The notes under the pieces: model-generated | Database searches by the model: none | Told to the model about the DNA's origin: nothing | The model's input: only the letters and a program-made list of their open reading frames with translations | Made by a program: the position numbers and the translations under genes | Shown here: positions 16,548 to 26,259 of the stretch, piece by piece | How the letters are laid out: each line of letters opens with the position of its first letter | Position numbering within the stretch: position 1 is the stretch's first letter | Assembly: GCF_034359465.1 (NCBI RefSeq) | Contig: NZ_CP110820.1 | Span: 1 to 64,000 of the forward strand | Direction of reading: 5' to 3' | Length of the DNA: 64,000 nucleotides | Source: Candidatus Bandiella woodruffii | GTDB lineage: Bacteria > Pseudomonadota > Alphaproteobacteria > Rickettsiales > Midichloriaceae

Positions 16548-17352
16548 GGGAGTGTTCATAAATAGATAGAAAGAGCTAAAGCTTTGTTAAAAAATAAAAC
16601 AAGGGATAATCTTAGCATCTCAGAACACTTGCTAAAGCGTTTAGTCTTGCGATTTAATCTAGCAAGCATATCCCTTAAGGAGGAATTGAAGCTCTCAACC
16701 AAACAAGTTTCAGACTTTGTCTGCAGATGTATTTGAGCAATTTTATAATGACAATAGACCTCATACCCATCTGTACACATATAACGAATTTGGTATTTTT
16801 CTCCTAGCTCACGAGCTAAATCTACGTAATTTTCTTTATCACCTGAACCTACTTTAAACGCAACAGTTTTGAATCTGTCCCTATCGACAGCAGTCCATAT
16901 TCTTGTTTTATTCTCTTTTTTTTGACGTATGTATATAGCTCATCCATCTCTAATATCTCTATACGCCTCTTATCTCCCTCTATCTTTTGATTCGTCACCA
17001 TCTCATCTACTACTTTCCCTGCTTGTTTGATCCAATAAAATACTGTACTTAACGGGATATTTAATATGTGAGCTATCCTCCTAATTCCGCAGTTATTTAG
17101 ATACATCTTTATCACCATGCTCCTCTCTTTATTACCATATTTCCAATTCTTCCTACCATCTCCTTCTGTAAAGTTTTTATTACAACTCTTACATTTGTAT
17201 CTCTGCTTTTTCCTTGCATATCCATTTTTTGATACCCCTTTCCCTTTGCAATATTTACATTCTATTTTCTCCATTTTTCCCTTTCTTTTTTTTCCTTCCC
17301 TCTCCTTATATCACATTCTTTTCTTCTTTCCTATCCCTTTTAAAACACTCCC
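16548..17352 (-). mobile_element. IS-B copy 2 (IS1 family, 805 bp)
   Basis: Same length and ends (GGGAGTGTT / AACACTCCC) as the copy at 5935-6739 but inverted, and flanked by the 8-bp duplication TTTTAGCA at 16540-16547 and 17353-17360. It interrupts IS-A copy 1. I noted one base difference between the two copies near 16620, so the transposition was recent. Confidence 0.93.
16556..17274 (-). CDS. IS1-family transposase of IS-B copy 2 (-1 frameshift)
   Basis: Read on the minus strand, the InsA-like part runs 17274-16849 and the catalytic part ends at 16556 in the -1 frame, with the same eight-A slippage site as copy 1. Zinc-finger cysteines and the CTDGYEVY and CLVESFNSSLRD regions are intact, so this copy could supply transposase. 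Confidence 0.85.
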
Positions 17353-17501
17353 TTTTAGCATACAGTATTATCCACTTATATACGCTAGTATGAGCTACTT
17401 TAAATAATTTCCCTAGCCATCTAAAGCTACTTTTCCCCATGCTGTACAATAACACTGCCAGAGCCTTCATCTCTGGCGAACAGCCTCTTAATTTAGTGTT
17501 T

Positions 17502-17925
17502 GGGAGTGTTGCAAGATGGAATAAAGAAAGGTATAGTGGAGTGGATTACAGAATAAAGAAGAGAAAAATGTCATCAGCGCATCAAATAATAATGGTATGT
17601 TTGGATCAATTGGTTGGTAGTGAGCATCAATATCGCAAATTTAAGGAGCTGTTTAATTTTGGGGCAGCAGAGCAAGAGCTGAAGGGAATTGAATCTCCTG
17701 CTAATTATAAGGGATATGGTGTTTTACGTTTATTTAAATGCTTGTTGTTACAGTTTATGGAAGATTTGTCAGATCGTGAACTAGAAAGATATTTGAGTGA
17801 CAGTGTTGCAGCCAAGTGGTTTTGTGATTTTGATTTAACCGAAGCCACACCTGATTATAGCGTTTTTAGTAGAATCCGCTCAAAGATAGGAACAAATTTG
17901 TTATCAAAAATCTTTACCATTTTTA
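17502..17925 (+). mobile_element. IS-C copy 1 (IS5-like), left end only
   Basis: The left end GGGAGTGTTGCAAG and the first 420 bases of IS-C are present, encoding the N-terminus of an IS5-type transposase (DUF772-like region: YRKFKELF, LKGIESPANYKGYGVLR, TPDYSVFSRIRSKIG). It stops where IS-F begins at 17926. TGTTT lies immediately before it at 17497-17501 and also immediately after IS-C copy 2 at 20834-20838, so the two outer ends belonged to one original insertion into IS-A. Confidence 0.85.
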
Positions 17926-18196
17926 GATAGTGTCGTCATGAGATTTGTGGTATAATATGAAAGAAAAGATAAATCAGGAGTAAAAATGGATTTAGGGCTA
18001 CATAGGCATGATATAACAGATAATATGTGGGATTTGATAAAGGATCATTTGCCAGGAAGGGAAGGTACGTGGGGAGGTTTGGCACATAATAACAGAAGAT
18101 TCATTAACGCAGTATTTTGGATATTAAGAACAGGTTCTCCCTGGAGAGATTTGCCTTCAGAATATGGAGGATGGAAAAATACACATAAAAGATTTT

Positions 18197-18984
18197 ACAG
18201 AGTGTTAGCCAAAGATAGATATAAAATTGCCCTGCTCACTTAGGAAATTATTGTTATCCTCAAAATGTACCCAGAGCTTAATCGTAAGATCGACAACTTC
18301 TTCAGATTTTGAAACTACCTTTGTTTTTCTGGTCATTCTTGCAATTCTGTGCCTTGTGTTTGAGTTATTGGACTCAATTGAGAGTGTATGTTGTTTGCCA
18401 ACAACATGTTGATGGCGAGGTATAACCTCTGAATAAACAGACCAATCGTCTGTGTAATAACTGCAATTATCTCTACTTATGATTTTCCACAATTTTCTAA
18501 AGGTTGTAACGTTACGCTTACCAACCACCCAGGCAACAACTCTCTTGAGCTCCCTACTATAGGCTTTCCATATCCATAATTTGTTTTTTTTGAATCTACA
18601 AAATGCCACATCTCATCTATTTCAACTTCTCTCAATTCTTCCGGCACTGTTGGTCTTGGTATCTTTTTAGCATACAGTATTATCCACTTATATACGCTAG
18701 TATGAGCTACTTTAAATAATTTCCCTAGCCATCTAAAGCTACTTTTTCCCATGCTGTACAATAACACTGCCAGAGCCTTCATCTCTGGCGAACAGCCTCT
18801 TAATTTAGTGTTTGTAAAATTACATCCACACTCTTTGCATTTATACCTTTGCATACCCCTAATATTACCATTCTTAACGTATTTACTGCTACTGCATTTT
18901 TTACACTCTGTATTCATATTTCTATTTTCTTTGTTGCTCGCTATATTCATTTTAGCATCTTATCTATCTTATGGCAACACTCCC
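18197..18984 (-). mobile_element. IS-A copy 2 (IS1 family, 788 bp), complete
   Basis: Complete element with imperfect ends (ACAGAGTGTTAGCC and GGGAGTGTTGCC) and a 9-bp target duplication AAAGATTTT at 18188-18196 and 18985-18993, inside IS-F. Used here as the reference copy for the family. Confidence 0.92.
18205..18950 (-). CDS. IS1-family transposase of IS-A copy 2 (-1 frameshift)
   Basis: The InsA-like part (18950 downwards) has zinc-finger cysteines CKKCSSSKYVKNG and CKECGCNF and reaches EIDEMWHFVDSKK. The catalytic part (KNKLWIWKAYSRELKR, YTDDWSVYSEV, SIESNNSNTRHRIARMTRK) is in the -1 frame and ends at 18205. The frames meet at an eight-A tract near 18584-18591, the expected slippery site. 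No other damage is visible. Confidence 0.85.
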
Positions 18985-19556
18985 AAAGATTTTGCAGATG
19001 GAGAGACAAAAGGATATGGGAGGCTTTATTGGAGATATTTGTGAAAGAACCTGATATGGAATGGTTAATGATAGACGCAAGTCATAGTAAAGTGCATCCA
19101 CATGCTTCAGGTGCAAAAGGCGGCAATCAAGATATGAGTCGTACAAAAGGGGGCTCAATACAAAGATTCACCTTGCCGTGGATTCACATGGTATGCCACT
19201 CAAAGTTATTGTCACAAAAGGCTCAGAAGCTGATTGCAAGCAGGCTGTTAATCTTATTGAAGAGATGAAAGCTGAGTACTTACTAGCCGACAGAGGGTAC
19301 GATGTTAATTACATAATTGACCATGCCCAAGAATTGGGCATGAGAGTTGTTATTCCTCCTAAAAAGAACAGAATCACCCAGAGAAAATACAATAAAGATT
19401 TATATAAAATAAGGCATATTGTAGAAAACACCTTTCTTCATCTTAAAAGATGGAGGGGAATTGCAACCAGATATGCTAAAAATTCAGCTTCTTTCCTTGC
19501 CGCAATTCAGATTAGATGTTTATCTCTTTGGCTTAAAATCTCATGACGACATTATC

Positions 19557-19633
19557 TAGTTTGTTTTGTTCCATACGTACTTTGTCCTTTTCCAGAACAT
19601 CCAATGCACATAGTTAACACGATTATAAGTAAT
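19557..19633. other. Orphan 77-bp segment between IS-F and IS-C copy 2
   Basis: This piece matches neither IS-C nor IS-A. It lies where the rest of IS-C copy 1 would be expected after IS-F, and directly before the left end of IS-C copy 2. It is probably former chromosomal sequence carried here by recombination between IS copies. Confidence 0.6.
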
Positions 19634-20833
19634 GGGAGTGTTGCAAGATGGAATAAAGAAAGGTATAGTGGAGTGGATTACAGAATAAAGAAGAGAAAAA
19701 TGTCATCAGCGCATCAAATAATAATGGTATGTTTGGATCAATTGGTTGGTAGTGAGCATCAATATCGCAAATTTAAGGAGCTGTTTAATTTTGGGGCAGT
19801 AGAGCAAGAGCTGAAGGGAATTGAATCTCCTGCTAATTATAAGGGATATGGTGTTTTACGTTTATTTAAATGCTTGTTGTTACAGTTTATGGAAGATTTG
19901 TCAGATCGTGAACTAGAAAGATATTTGAGTGACAGTGTTGCAGCCAAGTGGTTTTGTGATTTTGATTTAACCGAAGCCACACCTGATTATAGCGTTTTTA
20001 GTAGAATCCGCTCAAAGATAGGAACAAATTTGTTATCAAAAATCTTTGCCATTTTTAGAGATCAACTAAAATCTCAAGGATATATGAGCGAGGTATTTAC
20101 TTTTGTTGATGCAAGTCACTTGATCTCCAAAGCTAATTTATGGGAAGAGCGGGATGAAGCCAGAAAACAAAAATATGAAAAACTTAACAACGAAGTCTTG
20201 CCTAAAGTCGCACATGATAAACAAGCCAAAATAGGGTGCAAGGGTGGTAGTAAATTTTGGTATGGCTATAAGAAAAACATGTAAGCGTAGATATTCAATC
20301 CGGAATGATCAACAAGGTTGCTATAACGCCTGCTAATGTTACCGATGCAAAGGGAGTTGCGCATGTTTTACCAAATAGTGGAGCAGTTTATGCTGACAAA
20401 GGGTATTGTGTTGCACCAGCAAAGAATGCAGCTAAAAGCAGAGGTATTCATTTTTGCGCCATCAAGAAAAACAATATGAAGCAAAAGAATTTTGACCTTG
20501 ATCGATACTATACTTCCATAAGGGCTCCGTTTGAGAGGGTGTTTTCTCAAGATAATAAACGATTGCGATACATAGGAATTGCCAAAAATCAGTTTGCTGA
20601 ATTTATGAATGCTATCTGCTTTAATTTAAAACGTTTAACGGTTCTTACTGCCTAAGCTCATAAAATCACGCTTCGCAGAATCAATAAAAAGCTAAAAATT
20701 ACCATATCCCACCTCAAAGAAATCTTTTGAATTCTTGGGGAAACCAGTTTTTTGTTAATTTTTTTAGACCATGGTCCAAACTTCCTTAAATCAAACCATC
20801 ACATTTATCCTTATTTTATCTTTCAACGCTCCC
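19634..20833 (+). mobile_element. IS-C copy 2 (IS5-like, 1200 bp), complete ends
   Basis: Left end GGGAGTGTTGCAAG and right end CAACGCTCCC. The right flank TGTTT pairs with the TGTTT before IS-C copy 1, not with the sequence before this copy, which indicates recombination between two IS-C copies or a tandem intermediate. About 175 bases of non-coding sequence follow the transposase before the right end. Confidence 0.88.
19700..20655 (+). pseudogene. IS5-like transposase of IS-C copy 2, frameshifted
   Basis: From MSSAHQIIMVCLDQLVG the frame continues through the DUF772-like N-domain and FVDASHLISKANLWEERD to GYKKN, then hits a stop at 20284. The natural continuation (HVSVDIQSGMINKVAITPAN, then AVYADKGY and APFERVFSQDNKRL) is in another frame to 20655. 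One extra A in the run at about 20273-20277 explains the break. All catalytic regions are otherwise recognisable. It could also be a programmed frameshift, but with no second full copy here I call it a pseudogene. Confidence 0.75.
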
Positions 20834-21068
20834 TGTTTGTAAAATTACATCCACACTCTTTGCATTTATACCTTTGCATACCCCTAATATTACCATTCTT
20901 AACGTATTTACTGCTACTGCATTTTTTACACTCTGTATTCATATTTCTATTTTCTTTGTTGCTCGCTATATTCATTTTAGCATCTTATCTATCTTATGGC
21001 AACACTCCCATATTTTAATTGCAGCCAATCCCGGAGTGGGTTTATGAATAAAGAGAAAATTTAATTCT

Positions 21069-21100
21069 GTACTTTTGTACGCGCCTCATGCTTATCACTC
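21069..21100 (-). repeat. Fragment of the dispersed intergenic repeat
   Basis: On the minus strand it reads GATAAGCATGAGGCGCGTAC followed by AAAAGTAC, matching the central part of the repeat copies at 10181-10344 and 37961-38120. It lies in the gap between IS-A copy 1 and nuoE. Confidence 0.6.
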
Positions 21101-21174
21101 ACACTGCCGCTTTTTTGAATTCTGAAATGCTTAATTTATTAGGGGCATACTTATCAAGAATAATCAATAACCTT

Positions 21175-21717
21175 CTATGGTTTGTTTCTGCGATTCTTAC
21201 TCAATCTATCAATTAACGCTTCTACAGAGCTTACAGTTAGATTTTCGTAATAATCATTGTTGACCTGCACAACTGGAGCTGCAACACATGCTCCTAAGCA
21301 TTCCACCTCAACCAATGTGAATTGTCTGTCTTGCGTTGTTTCTCCCAAATCGATATTTAATTTCTGTTTACAGGCCTTTGTTATGTCCTTGGCCCCTCTC
21401 AACATACACGGAGTTGTTCTGCATACCTGAATAAGATTTTTGCCAACAGGTTGCTTGTTGAACATGGTATAAAAAGTTGCAACTTCATATACTTGCATTG
21501 CGGGCATATCAAGAAGTTCAGCTATATAGTCCATAGCAGCAATTGGAATCCAATTATCGTGTTGCTCTTGCGCTATAAATAAAAGTGGCATTACAGCACT
21601 TTTTTGCTTACCAATGGGGTATTTCTTGATCCATTCTTGAGCCTTTGCAAGGTTTTGCTCGTTAAATTTGAATGAACGTGGTTGTTCAAATTTAATTTCC
21701 TTTAACATTGAGACCAT
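21175..21717 (-). CDS. nuoE: NADH-quinone oxidoreductase subunit E
   Basis: 24-kDa subunit of complex I holding a 2Fe-2S cluster in a thioredoxin-like fold on the matrix-side arm. The 180-residue protein has the cluster ligands Cys99, Cys104 (CRTTPC), Cys140 and Cys144 (CLGAC) and the helical N-terminus with EVATFYTMF. It begins eight bases after the nuoD stop, so they form one transcript. NuoF, its usual electron partner, is not next to it. Confidence 0.96.
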   Translation of the reverse strand: MVSMLKEIKFEQPRSFKFNEQNLAKAQEWIKKYPIGKQKSAVMPLLFIAQEQHDNWIPIAAMDYIAELLDMPAMQVYEVATFYTMFNKQPVGKNLIQVCRTTPCMLRGAKDITKACKQKLNIDLGETTQDRQFTLVEVECLGACVAAPVVQVNNDYYENLTVSSVEALIDRLSKNRRNKP

Positions 21718-21725
21718 AATTCAAC

Positions 21726-22916
21726 TTACCTATCTATTTCACCAAAAACGATGTCCATACTCCCTATATTCGCAACTATATCAGCAAGCATATGGCCTTT
21801 GCTCATAAACTCAAGAGCTTGTAGGTGTGCAAAACCTGGTGCTCTTATATGACATCTATAAGGCTTATTGCTCCCATCTGCCACTAAATATACCCCAAAT
21901 TCTCCCTTAGGTGCCTCAACTGCTGTATAGGTTTCTCCTGGAGGGACATTGTATCCTTCAGTGAATAGCTTGAAGTGGTTGATCATAGCCTCCATTGAGC
22001 TTTTCATATCTCTTCGATTAGGAGGGGCAATTTTTTTGTCAGAAGTATGAACATCTCCTTTAGGCATTGACTGCATGCACTGTTTTATTATTTTGATGGA
22101 TTCTTTCATTTCCGCCATCCTTACAAGGTATCGATCATAACAATCGCCATTCTTGCCAATTGGAATTTGGAAATCCAGCTTTTCATAGGCCTCATAAGGT
22201 TGGGACTTCCTTAAATCCCACGGGATTCCGGAAGCTCTCAACATTGGGCCAGAAAACCCCCAATCTAAAGCCTGTTTTTTTGTAACCTTACCAATATCCA
22301 CCAGACGTTGTTTAAATATTCTATTTTCATCTAATAATGTCTCAATGTCTTCGACTTTTTTGGGGAATGTTTCAAAAAAAGAGCTTATGTCTTCTAATAG
22401 CTTGTTATCTATATCCTGAGCAACTCCCCCAGGCCTTATATAAGCTGCGTGTAATCTGGCTCCAGACGCTCTTTCGTAAAATTCCATCATTACTTCTCTT
22501 TCTTCAAACATCCATAACAATGGAGTCATAGCTCCTACATCAAGTGCATATGTTGTGATATTTAAAAGGTGGTTCAATATTCTGGTAATTTCGCTGAACA
22601 GCACCCTAAGATACTGCGCTCTAATTGGAATTTGGCATTGCAATAATTTTTCTACCGCCAGACTAAAGCAGTGCTCTTGGCACATAGGTGATACATAATC
22701 TAGTCTATCAAAATAAGGCAAAGCCTGAAGATAAGTTTTGTGTTCAATTAACTTTTCTGTTCCTCTATGTAACAACCCAATATGCGGATCAGCACGTTCT
22801 ATCACCTCTCCGTCCATTTCAAGTATCAACCTTAAAACACCATGGGCTGCTGGATGTTGTGGTCCAAAATTTATCGAAAAGTTTTTTATGTCTTTTTTAT
22901 CACCTGAGCTTGCCAT
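21726..22916 (-). CDS. nuoD: NADH-quinone oxidoreductase subunit D
   Basis: 49-kDa subunit that lines the quinone site of complex I. The family start [18 protein letters not shown], the segments [14 protein letters not shown] and [17 protein letters not shown] and the C-terminal DIVFGEIDR are all present. I place the start at ATG 22916 (MASSGDKKD, 397 residues) because upstream starts at 22961 (GTG) and 22934 add residues with no family match. No nuoA, nuoB or nuoC lies upstream, so the usual nuo operon is split. Confidence 0.95.
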   Translation of the reverse strand: MASSGDKKDIKNFSINFGPQHPAAHGVLRLILEMDGEVIERADPHIGLLHRGTEKLIEHKTYLQALPYFDRLDYVSPMCQEHCFSLAVEKLLQCQIPIRAQYLRVLFSEITRILNHLLNITTYALDVGAMTPLLWMFEEREVMMEFYERASGARLHAAYIRPGGVAQDIDNKLLEDISSFFETFPKKVEDIETLLDENRIFKQRLVDIGKVTKKQALDWGFSGPMLRASGIPWDLRKSQPYEAYEKLDFQIPIGKNGDCYDRYLVRMAEMKESIKIIKQCMQSMPKGDVHTSDKKIAPPNRRDMKSSMEAMINHFKLFTEGYNVPPGETYTAVEAPKGEFGVYLVADGSNKPYRCHIRAPGFAHLQALEFMSKGHMLADIVANIGSMDIVFGEIDR

Positions 22917-23283
22917 TAGCAAAATCTGTTCCATGCGTTGATATCTTGCACATGGTATCACAGAGAGCGCACGAAATAAAGAGGTATGCTTAAAATTTAA
23001 AAAGTGACTTATAAACTTTAATTTTACAGTTGGCTGAAATAAATTCCGTCAAAAATACAGATTGATGTTTTTGGTCTTTTGAAGAGGGTAAAGTGTAATG
23101 TTTACAACCAATGAAATAAAAATATTTGCTTCGTATATGCAATTAATATACGCTGCGTTAAGTCTTGCATTGCAGTGAATTGCCTTGTTGTCACTATATA
23201 GCTAAGCTACTCTAATAATAATTATTGCTAAATATTTTTATTTTATATAGAATTTGCCTGATAAAACTAGAACTAAAATTTTT

Positions 23284-24660
23284 ATGAGTCTGAAGTCTAT
23301 AAAGTTTGGTGGCACTTCAATGGGAAGTGCTAAGTCGATATTAGCATGTGCCAACATTGCAAAGAATCGAATGCTTAAATCTTCAGTGATTGTCACAGTT
23401 TCTGCCGTTGGAGGTGTTACGGATAAGTTGCTGGACATCATCAAATTGGCAAGAAAATCAAAACCAAGACTTGTAAAGTCTATGATCTTGGAAATTTCAA
23501 GCGTGCACAAAAAAATTCTTCAGGAAATGATAGATAACGAAGAAAAGAGTTTACACATCTGGAATGAAGATTTTAAGCCTATTATAGAAAAGCTTGAAGC
23601 AATCAGCTATGGGACTAGTTTAGTTGGGGACTTAACCGATAAAACGGTGGCAAGAATCTGTGCATTTGGGGAAAAACTATCCTCTCTATTAATGGTTTAT
23701 GCGTTGGATATGATAGGAGTGCCTGCACACAGAATAGAATCAGAGCGCATCGTAAGAACGGATAACAATTATTTAAAAGCAAAAGTAAATTTTCAAGCCA
23801 CAAACGTTGCGTCAAAAAAAGTGATAAGACCATTGCTTGGTAAAAAAATTGTACCAGTGGTTACAGGGTTTATCGGTAAAGACACACATGGTGATATAAC
23901 GCTGCTTGGCAGAGGAGGAAGCGATTACACATCCTCCATCATGGCGATGGTTTTCAACGCCGATTCCATTGAGATATGGACAGACGTTAATGGCATAATG
24001 ACCGCTGACCCAAGGATAGTCAAGGATGCATTCTCCTGGGAAAGCCTGGATATGAATGTGATGTCTGAAATGGCATATAGCGGAGCTAAAGTTGTCCATC
24101 CTGACACAATCGCCCTTGCAGTTGAAAGAGACATACCAGTTTATGTCTATAACACTTTCGATCTTTCTTTCAATGGGACTAAAATTACGAAAATCTCTTC
24201 TTGTGCGAAAGGTATTGTTGCAAATCCTGGTAATACGCTGATAACCCTAAAGAACACAAACATTATTAACGGTGTTGGCTTCGTAAAAAAGGTGACCTCG
24301 ATAGTAGCAGAGCATAATATACCAATAGATGTATGTGCAACGTCTGAGATATCTTTTACTTTCTCTATTAAGTCGGAAGATTACTCACAAAAGCTGTATA
24401 AAAGCCTTGAGAACTTTGCTTTAGTAAAGGTGCAGAAAAATATGACGAAGCTCTGTTTTATAGGTAATAATGTCAATCATGATACGATGCTTCTTTCTGG
24501 TATATTCTCATTATGTAAGGAGCACGACGTTCTTGTTCATACAATAAGCGTGAGTGCAGCCGGGAACAATATTACTTTAATGATAGATGAAGATAAAACC
24601 CAGGTTATTTTAGGAGCCCTGCATAAAAAATTTTTAAAAGAGGAAGAATGCAAAAAATAG
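23284..24660 (+). CDS. lysC: Aspartate kinase
   Basis: First enzyme of the aspartate pathway, leading here to DAP and lysine. The N-terminal kinase domain carries KFGGTSMGS, GRGGSDYTS and EIWTDVNGIMTADPR; the C-terminal part carries two ACT domains (about 300-458), suggesting feedback control. I choose ATG 23284 (MSLKSIKFGG, 458 residues); an in-frame TTG at 23254 would add ten residues with no match. It overlaps lysA by 13 bases. With mrcA it fits DAP-type peptidoglycan synthesis. Confidence 0.95.
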   Translation: MSLKSIKFGGTSMGSAKSILACANIAKNRMLKSSVIVTVSAVGGVTDKLLDIIKLARKSKPRLVKSMILEISSVHKKILQEMIDNEEKSLHIWNEDFKPIIEKLEAISYGTSLVGDLTDKTVARICAFGEKLSSLLMVYALDMIGVPAHRIESERIVRTDNNYLKAKVNFQATNVASKKVIRPLLGKKIVPVVTGFIGKDTHGDITLLGRGGSDYTSSIMAMVFNADSIEIWTDVNGIMTADPRIVKDAFSWESLDMNVMSEMAYSGAKVVHPDTIALAVERDIPVYVYNTFDLSFNGTKITKISSCAKGIVANPGNTLITLKNTNIINGVGFVKKVTSIVAEHNIPIDVCATSEISFTFSIKSEDYSQKLYKSLENFALVKVQKNMTKLCFIGNNVNHDTMLLSGIFSLCKEHDVLVHTISVSAAGNNITLMIDEDKTQVILGALHKKFLKEEECKK

Positions 24661-25874
24661 ACTATTTTGAGAAGAATTCTGATTTATTAGCGCAAATCAT
24701 TAAAGACGTTGGGAGTCCAGTTTTTGTTACTGATAAGTCTGCCCTAGAGCAGAGAGTTTCATCAATTAAAGCTGCTTTTGGTGATAATTGTTTGCTGTAT
24801 TATGCAATCAAAGCAAATTTCAATCCGTCCATAGTAAATGTTTTAAAAAGTGCAGGGATTGATGGTATAGAGACAATCTCCCCATATGAGATTGAATTGG
24901 CAAAAAAGTTAGGGTTTGCAAACGCCCAAATATTGTTTACAGGCAACAACGCAGATTGGCAAGAATTGGACATAGCTAAAGCGTCTGGGGCCACGGTTAA
25001 TATAGGTTCGATGTCAGAGCTGAATTATTATGCTGGTAAATATCATGGAAGTAATATTTCAATTCGTGTTAACCCGGGGTTTGGCGATGGAGAATTTAAG
25101 CAAGTGGTAACTGGCGGTGTGAGTTCTAAATTTGGCATTTTACATACACAAATAGAGGAGGCTCTAAGCATAATACGTACTGGTGGTATAAACCTTGTGG
25201 GACTCCATTGTCATTTGGGTTCTGGCATTTATAGCACAGATAATTTTGCGCCTATGGTGGAGTATATGTTCAACTTAGCAAATGGAATCGAAAGCGTACA
25301 GTTTATTGATATCGGTGGTGGTTTTGGGGTTAGGTATAGGCAGTCGGACGAAGCAATAGACCTAGCACAATTTGCGGACGTTGTCAGTCAGTGCTATGCC
25401 AAATATCCCAAACTAAGAAATAATGGCGTGAAGATTATACTAGAACCTGGAAAGTATCTGGTTGCTGAATCAGCTTTTTTACTTACAAAAATAACAAATC
25501 TTAGAGAGCAACATGGTGTAAAAATTGTTGGTGTTGATACGGGGTTTAATCACATAATAAGACCAGCCTTATATGGTGCATATCATCATATGATTAACAT
25601 ATCCAAGCCGTATGAAGATAAGGAACTGGTCAAGGTTGTGGGCAACATTTGCGAATCGACAGACGTGTTGAATGAAGAGGTAGAAATATCCAGGCCCCAA
25701 GAAGGTGATGTTATAGCGATATTGACCGCAGGGGCGTATTGCGCATCTATGAGTAGTTTATATAATTTGCGTCCATATGCAGCTGAGGTTTTATTGGAAA
25801 AGCATGGATTTACGCTCATTCGAAGGAGATTAAGTTTTCAAGAGATGTTTGGCTCCCTGGGTTTTGTTCCATGA
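24648..25874 (+). CDS. lysA: Diaminopimelate decarboxylase
   Basis: PLP enzyme that converts meso-DAP to lysine. The 408-residue protein has the PLP lysine in YAIKANFNP (Lys55), HCHLGSGI, the phosphate-binding GGGFG, EPGKYLV, and CESTDVL with the catalytic Cys from the partner subunit. It overlaps the end of lysC, so both are co-translated. An IS fragment and repeat follow within 30-80 bases. Confidence 0.96.
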   Translation: MQKIDYFEKNSDLLAQIIKDVGSPVFVTDKSALEQRVSSIKAAFGDNCLLYYAIKANFNPSIVNVLKSAGIDGIETISPYEIELAKKLGFANAQILFTGNNADWQELDIAKASGATVNIGSMSELNYYAGKYHGSNISIRVNPGFGDGEFKQVVTGGVSSKFGILHTQIEEALSIIRTGGINLVGLHCHLGSGIYSTDNFAPMVEYMFNLANGIESVQFIDIGGGFGVRYRQSDEAIDLAQFADVVSQCYAKYPKLRNNGVKIILEPGKYLVAESAFLLTKITNLREQHGVKIVGVDTGFNHIIRPALYGAYHHMINISKPYEDKELVKVVGNICESTDVLNEEVEISRPQEGDVIAILTAGAYCASMSSLYNLRPYAAEVLLEKHGFTLIRRRLSFQEMFGSLGFVP

Positions 25875-25893
25875 AATTTTTAAGAGTGTTGAT

Positions 25894-25950
25894 ATACCTC
25901 TCGTAAATCAAGAGTTGATGAAATTTATAGACGACAGAGAACTTAAAAAA
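25894..25950 (+). repeat. Partial copy of the dispersed intergenic repeat
   Basis: Begins ATACCTCTCGTAAATCAAG and continues through ATTTATAGACGACAGAGAAC, matching the first third of the full copies, then is cut by IS-A copy 3 at 25952. It follows lysA by about 20 bases. Confidence 0.75.
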
Positions 25951-25951
25951 T

Positions 25952-26259
25952 TCAGAGTGTTAGCCAAAGATAGATATAAAATTGCCCTGCTCACTTAGGA
26001 AATTATTGTTATCCTCAAAATGTAGCCAGAGCTTAATCGTAAGATCGACAACTTCTTCAGATTTTGAAACTACCTTTGTTTTTCTGGTCATTCTTGCAAT
26101 TCTGTGCCTTGTGTTTGAGTTATTGGACTCAATTGAGAGTGTATGTTGTTTGCCAACAACATGTTGATGGCGAGGTATAACCTCTGAATAAACAGACCAA
26201 TCGTCTGTGTAATAAGTGCAATTATCTCTACTTATGATTTTCCACAATTTTCTAAAGGT
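25952..26259 (-). mobile_element. IS-A copy 3, truncated by IS-D copy 1
   Basis: Carries the right-hand 308 bases of IS-A, including the C-terminal transposase codons (RDNCTYYTDDWSVYSEV to GNFISIFG at 25960-26247), and stops at the end of IS-D. It inserted into a dispersed repeat. The opposite end of an IS-A copy is found beyond IS-D copy 3 at 31386-31431. Confidence 0.85.

Larger units (their letters stand above)
17926..19556 (+). mobile_element. IS-F copy 1 (IS5 family, IS427 group; 834 bp when the inserted IS-A is removed)
   Basis: Ends GATAGTGTCGTCATGAG and its complement, flanked by TA on both sides. IS-A copy 2 is inserted at 18197 with a 9-bp duplication AAAGATTTT. The first transposase frame starts at 17986 (MDLGLHRHDITDNMWD, AVFWILRTGSPWRDLP) and the catalytic second frame is at 19178-19546 (DSHGMPLKVIVTKGSEAD, LLADRGYD, VENTFLHLKRW). 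The frames join at an AAAAGGGGG run, consistent with -1 frameshifting. This copy is inactive because of the insertion. The sequence after its right end is not the expected continuation of IS-C. Confidence 0.88.
16072..21009 (-). mobile_element. IS-A copy 1 (IS1 family), broken into three pieces by later insertions
   Basis: Pieces at 16072-16547, 17361-17501 and 20834-21009 together make one IS-A element on the minus strand, recognised by alignment with the intact copy at 18197-18984. The first gap is filled by IS-B copy 2, the second by IS-C material plus IS-F and IS-A copy 2. The outer ends are CAGAGTGTTAGCC at the left and GGCAACACTCCC at the right. The transposase remains as C-terminal codons at 16080-16484 (LWIWKAYSRELKR) and an InsA part beyond, and cannot be made. 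No clear target duplication flanks it. Confidence 0.85.

Noticed and set aside
17117-17407. Plus-strand open frame rich in Leu and Phe opposite the IS-B transposase
   Set aside because: It is antisense to a confirmed transposase in both IS-B copies and has low-complexity composition typical of a shadow frame.
22688-22993. Open frame of 101 codons opposite nuoD
   Set aside because: Shadow of a highly conserved gene on the other strand.
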